Assembly: GCF_000003855.2 (NCBI RefSeq)
Contig: NW_003101678.1
Location: 2,045,587 to 2,109,586, forward strand
Source of the DNA: Blastomyces gilchristii SLH14081
Taxonomy: Eukaryota; Ascomycota; Eurotiomycetes; Onygenales; Ajellomycetaceae
Length of the DNA: 64,000 nt
Direction of reading: 5' to 3'
In this document: positions 12,559 to 24,238 of the stretch, in pieces
Layout of the letters: each line of letters opens with the position of its first letter
How positions within the stretch are numbered: the stretch's first letter is position 1
Position numbers and translations under genes: made by a program
Notes under the pieces: model-generated
Told to the model about the DNA's origin: nothing
Databases searched by the model: none
What the model saw: the letters and a program-made list of their open reading frames with translations, nothing else

Positions 12559-13096
12559 ATTGACTGTGACTGTGATTGTTGTTCAATTCACTTGGGAGTA
12601 AGGGAAGAATTTCCGCACGCAGACACTTCGCTGCGGGGACCCGATTTCTGGTGATTATGCCTATGTGCTAAATTATGAAGAAAGGAATGCCTGCTGTATA
12701 ACCCGAATAAGAGTTACCGGAAGAGGAAAAAGAATATAATAGAGCAATAAAAGAGCAGAATGTAGTGGACTATGTGCAGTCGGTGGTTGTAGTAGTTATG
12801 TAAAAAATATCTGGATGGAGGCTCAATTCTGATTATGTAATAATACATTATTCCGTATATACAGCCGAGGCGCTGGCTATGAGAGTATAATTTACCGTAT
12901 TGCGATACCACAACTCCGAATTATTATTACTCAGGCTCCAACACAGTCACTTCAGCAATATCAACCCTTGGAAATGCAAAAGAAGAGACGGTGATCTTAA
13001 GGCATTAAATCATCTGAGTCATTGAGGTGGCGTGTACATCAGGCAGCCCTTCGTCATACAATTGGAGTCACGAACAATAACAAGTGCCACTCACTC
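12559..13096. other. HEL2 upstream region
   Basis: 538 bp that should include the HEL2 promoter and the 3' flank of the SnoaL-like pseudogene. It is AT-rich around 12720-12900. No gene is recognised. Confidence 0.5.
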
Positions 13097-13600
13097 TCAC
13101 GCATCCTTCTTCGCCTTGTTTGCCGCCGCCCTCTGCATCAAATCCAGCAACTTCACCGTCCTCTGGCTATCCAGAAACTCCACAGACTTGATAAGCTTTT
13201 CCCCCGTCTCATCCATCCACAGCAGAAACACATACTCCCCCCCATATGCCCACTCCGCCTCAGATACCCCGTCGTCCTTCCCCTCGTCGCGGAACATCGC
13301 ACGGCTCCTCGCCCACACTGTGACTTGGTTACTGCTGTCGCTCTCAATGTACTCCTTCACCGTCAATGGGAAGCTGCTCATGACGGCATGGAGTTGGGCA
13401 ACGTGTTCCAGTATGCCCTTTTTGTCGAAGGGCCAGGTGGGTTCAGTGACGCTGGCGCGAATTGGTGGACGAAGTTTTCTGCCAGGATGACTTCATACCT
13501 TTCTGCCCGAAAGTGTGTTGAAGTTGGCAATGAAATTTTGAGCAGCTTCTAGACGCTTGGATGGCGGGGCGATGGTGGCTGCTGCCGATGATGATGATGC
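13097..13600 (-). pseudogene. SnoaL/NTF2-like fold protein, broken by two compensating frameshifts
   Basis: The C-terminal half is open from 13381 (MSSFPLTVKEYIES...) to the TGA at 13099-13097 and looks like a SnoaL-like (NTF2 superfamily) small protein (AYGGEYVFLLWMDETGEK, then FLDS). Upstream in the same frame are KRLEAAQNFIANFNTLS and then a stop. The missing middle (AERYEVILAENFVHQFAP...) sits in another frame, between a GGG (13506-13508) where GG would restore the frame and a GGG/CCC (13430-13432) that appears one base short. The two lesions cancel, so only about 25 codons are out of frame. No in-frame ATG was found upstream. No splice sites explain the shifts. Either this is a pseudogene or the assembly has two homopolymer errors and the start was missed. 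SnoaL-like proteins are diverse and no substrate can be inferred. Confidence 0.65.
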
Positions 13601-14361
13601 GCGGGATAGAGTAGTAATCAGGTAGGGCACATGGGATGAGGTGCAATAAGTAACTATGTATTGATGAGGTTAATGTTCTAAGGGAGAGAAGTTCGTGATA
13701 GAGAACAGCTTCTTTCGAATAGACCTTTATATGATGCCCGTGAAGGCGGGGTAATCTTTAAACCTGATACATCGCAGAACTTTCCGAAGCGATATCAAGG
13801 TCAGCATCGGGTTCCGCCTGCCTGAGATTTGACATGTAGATTATGCTTCGCGCATCTTTTATTAGTAATTTCATCTCGCAGGTGCCGGGAACTAATACTC
13901 TGGGGTTTCGGATGTAAGCAGCCTTGGATTCGGGCTTTGTCAAAGTCCAGATTATTAATTCCGAGAACTTATTGAGGATCAACAGACTCCCAGAATGACC
14001 AGAACGACGCGGGTTCAGGTCGACCGGGTACTTTCCAAGTAGTCAGTGGAGATAGCTTTGGACTAACGCTTGACGGCATTTCCCTACTCATCTTCGTTAT
14101 CTTGCCGAATGCACAGCGTCAGCTTAGACCTATATAAAGTATAAATCATTAGTGACTACAAATAGCATATATCTATTTATGTACATAAAAATAAGAAAGA
14201 ATTCCCGGGTAGCGAGCCAATAAGCTCAGTTAAAACAGAAACCAAGAACCCCGAATCACATAATCCCGTGGTATATAATATATATATGGACAAAAAAGAG
14301 CAAAAAACTCAAAAGTCATCACATTCTCCTATCCCGCGAGTAAATATCCCTTGCTCATAGC
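13601..14361. other. Intergenic region, no supported gene
   Basis: A 74-codon minus ORF at 13758-13982 has no recognisable motif. Tandem AT steps at 14270-14290 lie just beyond the CSC1-like stop codon. Confidence 0.45.
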
Positions 14362-17300
14362 TTAGTAAAATATCTTCTCCTGCCATATCGGCGGCTGGCT
14401 CTTCACCTGATCCCACTTCACCTTATTCCTCTCATCCAAATGAGCCTCCTCATCCGTCATCGGTATCACACGACTCGTCAACTCCACTTCACGCTGGCTA
14501 ATCCCGCCCGCATCGCGCGGCACCCACAGTAGCGGCGTCGGACTCCACACCGACGGCGGGTAATATGCATTGTCCGCTACTTCGTCCGTGTACTCAACGG
14601 GCGTACCCTGCCGGATCCGCTTGCGTAGCGTCGCGTAGTCGATGTAGATATGGGGCTCTACGATTGAGTGGATGAAGTAGGAGAATTTCCGCAGGATGGC
14701 GTGGAGGGCGTTGGGCCTGTGATGTGGGAAAACAGGCGTTTCAGCCGAAGTCCCTGCTCGGGTGATCTCGGCGAGGGTTATGGTTGTTTGTGTTGAGCTC
14801 TTTAGTTTGTAGGCGGAGATTGGGCTGGGGATTTCGTTGCTGGCGCTTTCTGGGCTAACAGGTGGTTTCTCACCTGTTGTGCCGTCGTGGGAGTTGCTTG
14901 AACTGTCATCCTGCTCACCAAAACTCCCATCGTCATCGTCATGGGCGTCGTTGTCGCCTAGCATTTCAGCTTGCTCGAGGGTCCGGGGAAGTGCGGAGAG
15001 TAGGGGGCGCAATGCATCATTCAGGGATATGTGCGCTAGAATCGTGAGAATGATGAAGAGGACCATCATAATCACTGGCCCTATAGCGCCCTTAATGGCG
15101 AACAGGCCAATCATACACACAGAGGAGAGATATACACCTGTCAATACTTGCTGCAGGGCACGCGGGTAGATCAGGCCCTTGGTATCGACATCAGAGTCGT
15201 ACACGAAAAGCAAGTTGTAACGGTAGGCTTGGTAGACTAGGTATAAGCCGAACGAGGAGAATCCGAGAATAAGAGGTGCGATGCAGGAGTAGGTAATGGC
15301 TACAATTGATTAGATATATGGGCGAAACTTATAGTGGTCATGCATAGGGGGTTTGGTTCGCAGGTCGCTCGAATACACTTACCGATCACGACCATGTTTG
15401 TGAACACCGGAAAGACGGTAGCCCAGCGCAACCCATTCATTGATGTCCATCGTTCGTAGAGTTTGCGCGGAGTGGTGTCAAAGAACGCAACGAAGATCTT
15501 GAAAATGACGAATCCCAGCACCTGCACTACCGCACCAGCACTCAGGACTAGACCCTGAAGAAGGAAGTATGAAATATAGAAATTTGAAGCTTTCGGGAGA
15601 TTCTTTGCGAGTAAATCTTTGGCTGACATGGGATCCTTGATAATTTGGCTTGTTGCGGCTGAAGCTGCGGAGGTCAACGTGGTAACAAGAAATACCTGCA
15701 CCACCTGGAAACAGAAGTGGGCGTTCTGCGTAAACAATTCTACATGAACAGTAGTTGGAAGTCCAGTTTGCCGCGCGAGAACTACAGTTAAATCAGAGTT
15801 AGGTGCGTCTTATGTCGGGAAAGGGGGTGAACAATAAACGTACATCTCAACAAAATCGGCACCAATGCCATCAGCAACGCAAGACCTACAGCGGGGAGTA
15901 AACCACTGATAACGCCCTTAATTACTTCGGGAAGTTCGTTAATAAACCCAAGGAATGGCAGGAGATTGCTCAGATACGCCACATTCGATATCATTCCGAC
16001 GAAGGCAGAAGGAATCGACCAGAATATAATCAGGGCAGTAATAGCCGCCTGGATCAAGAATTTCCGCACAATTCTTTGCCACCAGCTGTATTGCAAGGCA
16101 GGCCAGATAATTTCCTGCGGCGTAATTCCGATATAGCGGGGTGTCATTTGAAACGGTTGATGGTGTGAGAGCATTTGATAGGCGGTTTGGGCGGCCGCTT
16201 GGGAATCGAATTCGATAAACACAGCTGGAATTGACTTCGCGTCTCCATCTCGATGTTTCTTTTGCAGCTTCTCGACTTTAGGAAGCACCTTTTCAAGCTC
16301 GGACCGTAGCCATTCTATGGTATCAACTTTTTCGCCAGTGAAATAACGTAGGCGATGAGTCGGTCGTTTTACTCTCTTCGCCCATGGGATAGAATCAAGA
16401 TCGCAAGCCATGCCGTCAGGGTTAGGTCCAGTATCAACTACGCATTCTTCATCCCTTTTCTGTTTTTTCATCGCTTTAGATCTTGCGGAATTCGCAGATT
16501 TGATCAAGTCCGTTTCCAGACTCTCCAGCTTCAAAGCCAACTCGTCCCTCTCTTTGACTCGTTCATCTAGCTTTTTGCAGTCTGTCGTAATCCAGATACG
16601 CCTGATAGACTTTCCAAAAACCTTTGCCATCTTAGACTTGGTGAGAAGGGTTTGGGGGACTGCCATGAATAAGACAGTCCTCGACGAGATACGGCTAGCA
16701 TATAGAGGCGAGAGAAAATATGCTTGTCGAAGCGTAGCATAGAACATGCTTTCTCGGGTTACCATGTAGAATATGAAACCTGTGACAACTTAGTCCACTA
16801 CATCAAATTTTCTTTCCAGGCACAGGATGGGACACACTGAAGAACATCCAAGCGACAAAAACATGCGCATAATATCGATTAGGATCTTTCACATTACTGA
16901 AACTCAATGCATCAAGTTGAGTATTTCCCGCTCCCCCGGTGGCATGGATAGGAAACAAAATGGGCCAAACGACAAGGCATCCCACGAAACATGTCACTGA
17001 CATAAGCCGGAGGAACCGTAGGAAAAAGTATCCATCCAAAGATGAATGCTGAAGCACATAGGTGTCTGACAGGTTGAAGAAGGCACCGATCCAATTGACC
17101 CAACCTGAAGGTAGTTCCGGGCTCCGTTCACTGGGGACAGGTTATGAGGTTGGTCATAAAAAGGCAGTAGTAGCCCGGGAAGGAAGAAAATGCTTACTGT
17201 TCATGGATATTGCCCAAGTATGATCTGGGGGCATAGAAGCGCTGTTGACTCCGTCGACAGATAATAAAAACCGCAGTCCAAAGGGTAAAAAGCACAAACG

Positions 17301-17520
17301 CAGGAACAAAAGTCGTCAGCAGAGCTGCGGCAGAGGTAGAGGTATCCACGCCGAGTGAGCCAAGTGTCACGTCTATAGTTGACTGGTTTTCCCCGCGAGA
17401 CGACCCGATATTTGGATCATTGTTTGGATCCTAGAGGAACTCATCAGCTTTTATGAAAGGTCTAACGCCCTCAACAGGTCTTTCTAAACGAAAGATAAGA
17501 CTGACCAGCAATTCTGACAT
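14362..17520 (-). CDS. CSC1/OSCA-like (DUF221) stress-gated cation channel, Phm7/Rsn1 type
   Basis: Six exons on the minus strand: 17520-17506, 17430-17198, 17130-16838, 16779-15844, 15781-15383 and 15299-14362. Introns are 75, 67, 58, 62 and 83 bp, all phases close, and the product is 937 aa. The order is the family layout: N-terminal TM helix (LLTTFVPAFVLFTLW), second TM block, the cytosolic 'PHM7_cyt' domain (GKSIRRIWITTDCKKLDERV...), then the DUF221 multi-helix core (about residues 430-700) and a charged tail. CSC1/OSCA proteins are osmo- or mechanosensitive, calcium-permeable channels. Exon 1 is tiny (MSELL) and its donor is GTCAGT, so the start is the least certain part. The region AHDDDDGSFGEQDDSSS is a long acidic/Ser-rich cytosolic loop. 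Which fungal paralogue this is cannot be settled here. Confidence 0.88.
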
Positions 17521-19239
17521 TGTTCCTACGCATTGGGAGCAAGCCTCGGTTTGGAAGAGGCAAGTGTCTGGCTAAAATCCAAGGATGGCGATGGATAGTG
17601 AAATCGTGCAGAAATAACAACATTCGCCCCACAAAAATGGGCTGGTTACTCCGTACTCCGTAGAGCCCCTCGAATTCAATGATGGTTAAAAAGTTTTCTG
17701 CCACTGGAGAAAAATAGAGCGGAGCTCTTGGAAAATAAGAATATTCCCCTGACAGGGCTTAGGAAAAACCGGCTCGTTCGTTCTCCCTCGGTAGCCCGGG
17801 TGTGGAGTGGACACTGCTCGCCCTCCGCTGCTGCAAGGCAGCAAGGGTGATAGAAGCTGGGGGAGACAAATAGGAATGTGAGCCGTCATATTTCCAAAAA
17901 TTTGAGCTGTTGCCAGCGTCTTTGGGGTTGATTGGCGCGTTCTCCCAGCGGACAGCGCGCGGGGCACACCAGCTTAATTCCCAAGTGGCGCAAGGTTCTC
18001 TGCCGGATAGACTTTAGTCGGCGCGACTGTAAGGTGCGAAAAAGAGATCCATCTACAAATCAGCGTGGAATATTATCCACAGGCGACGGGCCCACGACTT
18101 GCTGTCTGCAGCTGGTGTCATCTGGCACGGGCTGGCAAGACGAGACAAGTTGACGTGATTCGGAGTTCCACAATTAGTTTTGAGCTCGATATGCGACTAT
18201 TGGAAATCTCTGGCTACCCACCGAGAGCTAGCGAGGGTAACATATCATATCGGGTTCGGAGAATTCTCGCGGTCTGTAATTGAGGACATACCAAAAATAT
18301 CAGCTGGGGGGTAGTTGTTTCCATAGTGTACTGCGTACTTTGCTCCGATGAGGAAAGTCATCATCATGATGCGAAAGGATGCGAAGAATTACGGCCTTGC
18401 ATCATGTACCTACCTACTGCGTAAATACTTCCTGGTTCTGGTCGAAAACGTTTGGGAAACGTCTGTGCTTGTTCTCACGAGTCACGGCTTTGCCGATCCC
18501 CGCAAAAGGCGCAAAGGGACAGGAGAACTTAGCTGCATGAAGATAGATGACGTCTCATTGCTAACATTATTTCCATTACGCAGTAAGAAACGCCAGCCCA
18601 GTTCGTAACCGTTTCTCTGTCAACTTAAAAGTCGAAGATGAAAATAACGTTAACATTTGCGTAAAACATCCGTCGATGTTTTGAATGGAGAAAAATAACA
18701 GCGCTTCTGCTAGCTCCAATCTGGCGCGCCGATAATTTTGAATATCAGGGCCATTGACCAGTCAGCGATTGAGATCTTGCATCGGGATAGGGGCTGTTCG
18801 TCCCAGGAGCTCGGCGAGGGCTGGCTGAAAGTCCCCCTTCGCTCCATCTCAAGAGCTGGTTTTTCTTGGGGCTGACAGGGCTTTGACTAGCTTCTCCAAC
18901 TGTCAGCATCAACAGGACTCGAGGAGATGCTCCATGATCGGCAATTCCATCAGCCACAAATGTCTCAATCAAGACCACCGAGAACGCATATCATGAATGT
19001 CGGAAGGGCTCTCTAAACTTCCAGCTCGGAGGCTCCAACTATGTATCCTTCTGTGCCGTCATAAATCATCAAATCGTGAGAGCTTCCGGGGTTGATTCCT
19101 TGCTCATTCTACCCTCTTCAGGACGGTCTCAACCTGGTGAGAAACTATATATGTAACTGCGAGATAAGTGTGTATACTTGACACAAAGTTTTGAGCAAGC
19201 TTATCGTGCAGCGTCACACCGACTCAAGAAAAAATTCCG
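17521..19239. other. Intergenic, no supported gene
   Basis: 1.7 kb of ordinary composition upstream of the CSC1-like gene. It contains overlapping TACTCCGTA motifs at 17647-17662. ORFs at 18348-18608 (+) and 18745-18978 (-) show no recognisable domain. Confidence 0.45.
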
Positions 19240-20305
19240 GTCCCGAAAATTGATTTCTTTAATGTGTATATTCTCAGAGAATGTGATTTGAGTATTTTAT
19301 AGAGCTCAAATCATCTAGGTTGAAACTTCTCAGAACTCTCATTGTGTATGAGAACTCATGTTCTTATCTTGAAACTTGATTTCTTAACTAGTGAGTCTTG
19401 TATTCTTTTTAATTGAATTGCTCAGTTCAGAAGTAACTCATTAGCTTTTACACATGTGTGACTGATTTCTTTCAATCTTGATTTTATATCTGCAACTGCT
19501 GCATCTGTAACTGCTGTTTTCTTTCTCATCTTTCCTGAAGCATTCTTCAGAATGCGTGAATACAATTCATACAACAGATAGAATGATGAAGGCTTGAAGA
19601 CTGTATGCTGTTAAATTCGCATGACTAATAACACCTGACTGAGATATTCATCTCATAATCTCATAGACTTACTCATTAGATATTTCATCAGCATGTTGCT
19701 CAGAATTCTATTCAAGCATTTCATCTTTCTATTTATTCATAAATAGTATGATATTGTTCTACAATATCTTATCTGTAACTGACTTATGAAATATCTCATC
19801 ACTTCTTCTATGAGATTTGCACTGTTATCAGTTAGAATCTCATGTAATATTTCATAGTTGATATAAATCTCATTGTGTAGAAACTTTATCACTATCTTCT
19901 CTATTATCTCTGAAACTGCTTTCACAACTGATCAGTCAGTAGTGTAGTTAATAGCAGTGATTATTCAATAATTTTCATTTGATATTTGTAGTAGTATGTC
20001 TATGAGATTCATTCTTATATTATTTAAACAGTTGTATCATACATTTTATCTAATATTATGCTTTCTCATGTTCTAATTCTCTCTTAGATTTCTTTATAAC
20101 CTGACAATTCAGGCATCTGTAAGTATATATCTGCATGTTCTCAGTCATGCTTGATCAGTACACTCTTGATTCAAGTATACTCATGAGTTCAGAGCTTTCT
20201 AAGTGACTGAATTCCTTATACATTTAAGTCATCAAGTTGTGTCTAAATGAATGTTTCAGATAGAGAGCTTTTACATATTCTAGATCATGAGAAAGTATAA
20301 CATTA
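19240..20305. repeat. AT-rich decayed-repeat island inside the gene-bearing half
   Basis: Composition changes abruptly near 19240 and returns to normal near 20305. Between these points the sequence is AT-rich and almost free of CC, GG and CG, with many TCTGA/CTCA-type words, the same texture as the repeat half beyond 36 kb. No domain or LTR is recognisable. It is probably a remnant of a mutated transposon. Confidence 0.6.
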
Positions 20306-21831
20306 TTTTCGGAAGGCATGCATTCCTTTTCGGTCGGCCATCTTACCTTTTAGACTTTCGATATTCAGATGTCCAGTTCCAATGCCGGAGTGCCAGCAAT
20401 CCTGCTCGCACTCTTCGCTCATTGCGGGGTGCCATTGTGCCGAATGTGGCCTCGCATTAGTCTGTGCATGGGTTTCCGATCTGGCGCAACGGTGACTGTC
20501 TCTTCTGGACAATCATTGGCGAGAGGAAAATCGTACAGCCCTCGATTTCTTTCATTCTACGGAGTACTCCATCCATAAACCACCCATTCCGTCGGGAGCC
20601 GGTCTTGCGGCCTGCGTTGGTAATGTCCAGTACTCAGAGCACATACATAGTTTGCACTCCCTTTGCTCCTCTTCAACGGCTAGTTCGGGCGCCTGTCTGG
20701 GGGGCGCTTTTCGGTCCGTTTCGTCGATGCTTGCTGTGGTGGGATATCCAAACATCGAGAATATCCTAAAGCACCTGAAGTATCCGACAGAGGCATGGAG
20801 AATCCATCATCTGAGCCAGCAAGTTGAACTCTCTGAAATATCTTAGCCTTCAACTGCTAATTGGGATCCGGAGGTTGGCTGGGCGTTTCTTTATCCATTA
20901 CTGATAGAGAAGGTTTGGGCTGGCTGATCAGACTACTATACACACACACGCACACGTTCTCATGTTGCCATCGTCTGTATCGCGCGCGCAGGTCTCACCT
21001 CCATGCCCACACATGAATGGTTTGATGCACCAGCATCTGCAGAAGTTCGACTGTTCGTGAACTGGTTTGGCTGTAATAAAGCTGGTCCTTGAAGAGCGTA
21101 ACCTGAACTTCTAGGCTCTTCATTCGTGCGCTCCTCTTCCCAAAATTCCTGATTCACCTCATATTTGGATAGCAGTACTGTGCTGGTTGTGGTTGGCCCT
21201 GGTGGACACATTTTTGTGTCTCTACGTCGCATTGGCGTCAATTGGATACACGCAATCTGTGAATGATTTGGTGAGTGAGGTAGTAAATCCTATTCTCGAT
21301 ACATCTTTCTTGCTGTACCAATTCTGTTCGCCTCCATTCATATGTACCATACCGGAGGATCATATTGCGGTTTTTGACTTTCTTTCACAGATCGCCTCAT
21401 TGAATAGGTTGAAACAATAAGCCCTTGTCTTGTGTTCTATGTCTGCGACATTTGGTAGAAGTGATTGATAATGAACATGTTCAGTACCCTTCTACACCCA
21501 TATTGGACACCTTTATTCACAGAGGATCCCCGATTCCCCTTTGATTATTCATGGACTACGTTTCCCGAAAAAGTAGGATTCACACATTCACTTTTACCAT
21601 CCATGCGATGATGGCCAATATATTTGCTTTCTCATCAGCCAATTCCCTTCTCCAACATTTTTGAGAGTTGATAAATATCTGGCTACGCACAAAGTTTCTT
21701 CACTTGGACATCTATGATGCATATTGATACGTGATATGGCCGCTGGTGGACAAAAAAAAAAAAGCCAGGAAACAGCTTCTATACCAGCTCTCCCTAAACC
21801 CTATCGCCTTACTATATACGTCTATCGCATT
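20306..21831. other. Intergenic, no supported gene
   Basis: Normal composition returns here. It contains a TACGGAGTA motif at 20558-20566 and a short CA-type run near 20940. ORFs of 60-100 codons (20303-20512, 20464-20769, 21187-21420) lack motifs. Decayed exons of an unrecognised gene cannot be excluded. Confidence 0.4.
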
Positions 21832-22719
21832 TCACACACTGTCCTTTGTGCCCCCTTTCATGATCATCCCAACAAGTGCAGCAAGCCCCTCACTACCCTT
21901 GCCTTCCTCAACCCTCCTCTCAATCAACTTGAAAATAGGCTGAATAAGTTCCACCGAAACACCCTGGGCTTGACTCGCCTCCAATATATTTGGCGCAGCC
22001 TTCGCCTGCATGTCCAAACTCGACCCGCCATCCCCGTAATCCTTCTCATCCACCTGCGTCGCCAACAGATTCAAATGCTGCGTCATCGCAGTCAGCCAGG
22101 GAATGAGCTGCGTCGCAACAAATCCTGCCGCAGGAATGTTGGCGGACTGCACCAACGCCACGGCGTGCGTGAAGCCGCTGAACAGGCCGTACATGCCACT
22201 CAGAAGAGCCAGGTCGTGCAGCGAGGCAAGCCCCACGTCCTCGCCGACGTATGTGTTGGTGCCCAGCACGGAGAGGGTATCCTTTACCCCCTCGAACACC
22301 GCCGCTGGTCCGCTGTAGAGGATCATGGCATCAGGCTGGCCGATCATGAATGGTACGGCCATGATTCCGCCGTGGATGTATCGAGCCCCGTGCGCGAGAG
22401 CCCAGTCCGCCGTCTCTCTGGCGTGGGCTGGTGTGCCGTTTGTAAGGTCAACAATTGTCTTTGCGGCCCATGCCGTTGGGGCTTGTTGGAGGGTTTGCAT
22501 GACGGAGGCTTTATCCAGTTGGCAGATTATGAGTAAAGAGCTAGCCGCGGCGGCAGAGTCGATTGTGGGAGCATGGGATGCGCCGATAGCGATAAGGGGT
22601 TGTGCTTTGGCCGGGGTCCTGTTCCAGACTGTGGTTTTGTGGCCTTTTCGAAGGAATTGGGTGGCCAGGGCGGTGCCCATGGCTCCAAGGCCGAAGACGG
22701 ATACCGGTGAGTTTGCCAT
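21832..22719 (-). CDS. NAD(P)-binding dehydrogenase, imine-reductase/6-PGDH-like
   Basis: A single exon of 295 aa. ATG 22719 (MANSPVSVFGLGAMG) is chosen because the upstream in-frame start at 22773 is GTG. Residues 6-19 hold the Rossmann glycine motif GLGAMG. NRTPAKA after beta-2 suggests NADP(H) preference. The TNG segment at DLTNGTPAHARE resembles the substrate-contact loop of 3-hydroxyisobutyrate dehydrogenase relatives. The C-terminal half is helical, with LALLSGMYGLFSGF where beta-hydroxyacid dehydrogenases carry a catalytic Lys. No such Lys is seen, which favours an imine-reductase-like assignment. Such enzymes reduce cyclic imines or act as accessory reductases, but the substrate is unknown. 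It is flanked by gene-poor DNA with no biosynthetic neighbours. Confidence 0.82.
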   Translation of the reverse strand: MANSPVSVFGLGAMGTALATQFLRKGHKTTVWNRTPAKAQPLIAIGASHAPTIDSAAAASSLLIICQLDKASVMQTLQQAPTAWAAKTIVDLTNGTPAHARETADWALAHGARYIHGGIMAVPFMIGQPDAMILYSGPAAVFEGVKDTLSVLGTNTYVGEDVGLASLHDLALLSGMYGLFSGFTHAVALVQSANIPAAGFVATQLIPWLTAMTQHLNLLATQVDEKDYGDGGSSLDMQAKAAPNILEASQAQGVSVELIQPIFKLIERRVEEGKGSEGLAALVGMIMKGGTKDSV

Positions 22720-24189
22720 TTTGGATGTATTCTTTTCAATTGGCCTTTTGCTTTTGGGGGAAAGGAGAAACACACGCCTTCTGCTTCAATGCGTTATCAA
22801 ATCTACTTTCATCTTTGAAAAAGGGAAGCACACGCTTCCTATTTAAGCTTACGCACACACGGGCACGGGATCTTTCTCCGCATTGGCCCTGATATCTATG
22901 GATTAAAAAATTATATATAACCTACCTGATTTCAAAGCATACAATCTCTACTACTTTAATAAGCTAGAACTGTTCGTATTTGGTGGATTTTATATGCAGA
23001 AACAAGGTCAGAGCTGTGTTATGCAAAACAGCCAAGAGTCTTGGGTTCGTTTGGTAGGTTTGCAAGCCTGTGAGCAAACCTGCCAAGCCGGGAGATGTTT
23101 GCAAGTTTACTTACTAGCTTGGCTGTATCCGCCTTCTGTCTTCCATCGTAGATTGTCTATATATACTTATAAATACATACTATAAAATAGAAATGTTTCA
23201 AATTGGCATTTGATTTCTTTGATTTCCTTGATTTTCCAAAGGGCTACCGTAGTCCCTACCACTGACACGTTTCCGTGTGATAGAATTCCATTTGTTAATG
23301 AATAAAAGAGTGGCTGCATATTGAATGATGAACTAACTTGTTGAAACTACGGAGTACAGCAGTAAACACAAGCCAAAGAATATTGTGATATAGAAGGATA
23401 ACAGCAAGTGATAAAGAAAACCAACACCATGCTAGAGAGGATACTGAAAGCTACTATCTATGGAGAAAGCATGCATAAGAAACAAAAGAAAAAAAAAATC
23501 AGGGCAAGCGGTGATACATATAACTAGCAGAAAGGCATGCAAAGCAGAAAGGAGACAAAGCTGAGCTGGAATTCTCATTGGAACGATTTCCACCACAATT
23601 GAAGGAGACAAGAGAAAATGGTGTTGTGAACACCATTACTGCAGGTCCCGCTAGATCCTCATCCGACTCATCTCATGAATTATATACTAACTGCCCCAGC
23701 CTTATGACCAACAGTCCATTGCAATTCAGCTGGGAGCCGCGGGTGGCATTCTGGACACTGAGACCCGGACTTCTCCACCATCTTCCCAGCGGCTGGTACG
23801 ATCGCGCAATGCTGGTACGAGGGCTTATTCTTGAATTGATCGCATAGGATGAGTTGGTTAAGCCTGTGCTTGAATTCGCATTGGTACTGCGAGCGGGTGT
23901 TTTCGCACATCTTTGATGAACTAATTATTATATTATCATGTTTTGTCAGTTGGATATGGTAGTATGATAAATCAGACTCAGAACTTCATTCTACTAGCCT
24001 AACCTATGTAGACTGACTGAATGTGTAAAACTTACTAGAATATCAGTTCCCGGATTTAAAAATAGGGGAATTAAAACCAGTTTAAAGTATTTGCTGAAAT
24101 AGACCCGGAGAGCTTCGAAAGCGAGGGCGGTTCAATAGTTGCAGAGCGACGTCTGTATCCCTAATATTTCTTCGAAGCCTGTCCAAACG

Positions 24190-24238
<49 letters not shown>

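Noticed and set aside
13758..13982. A 74-aa minus-strand gene
   Set aside because: No motif, no splice partner and no codon-level support.
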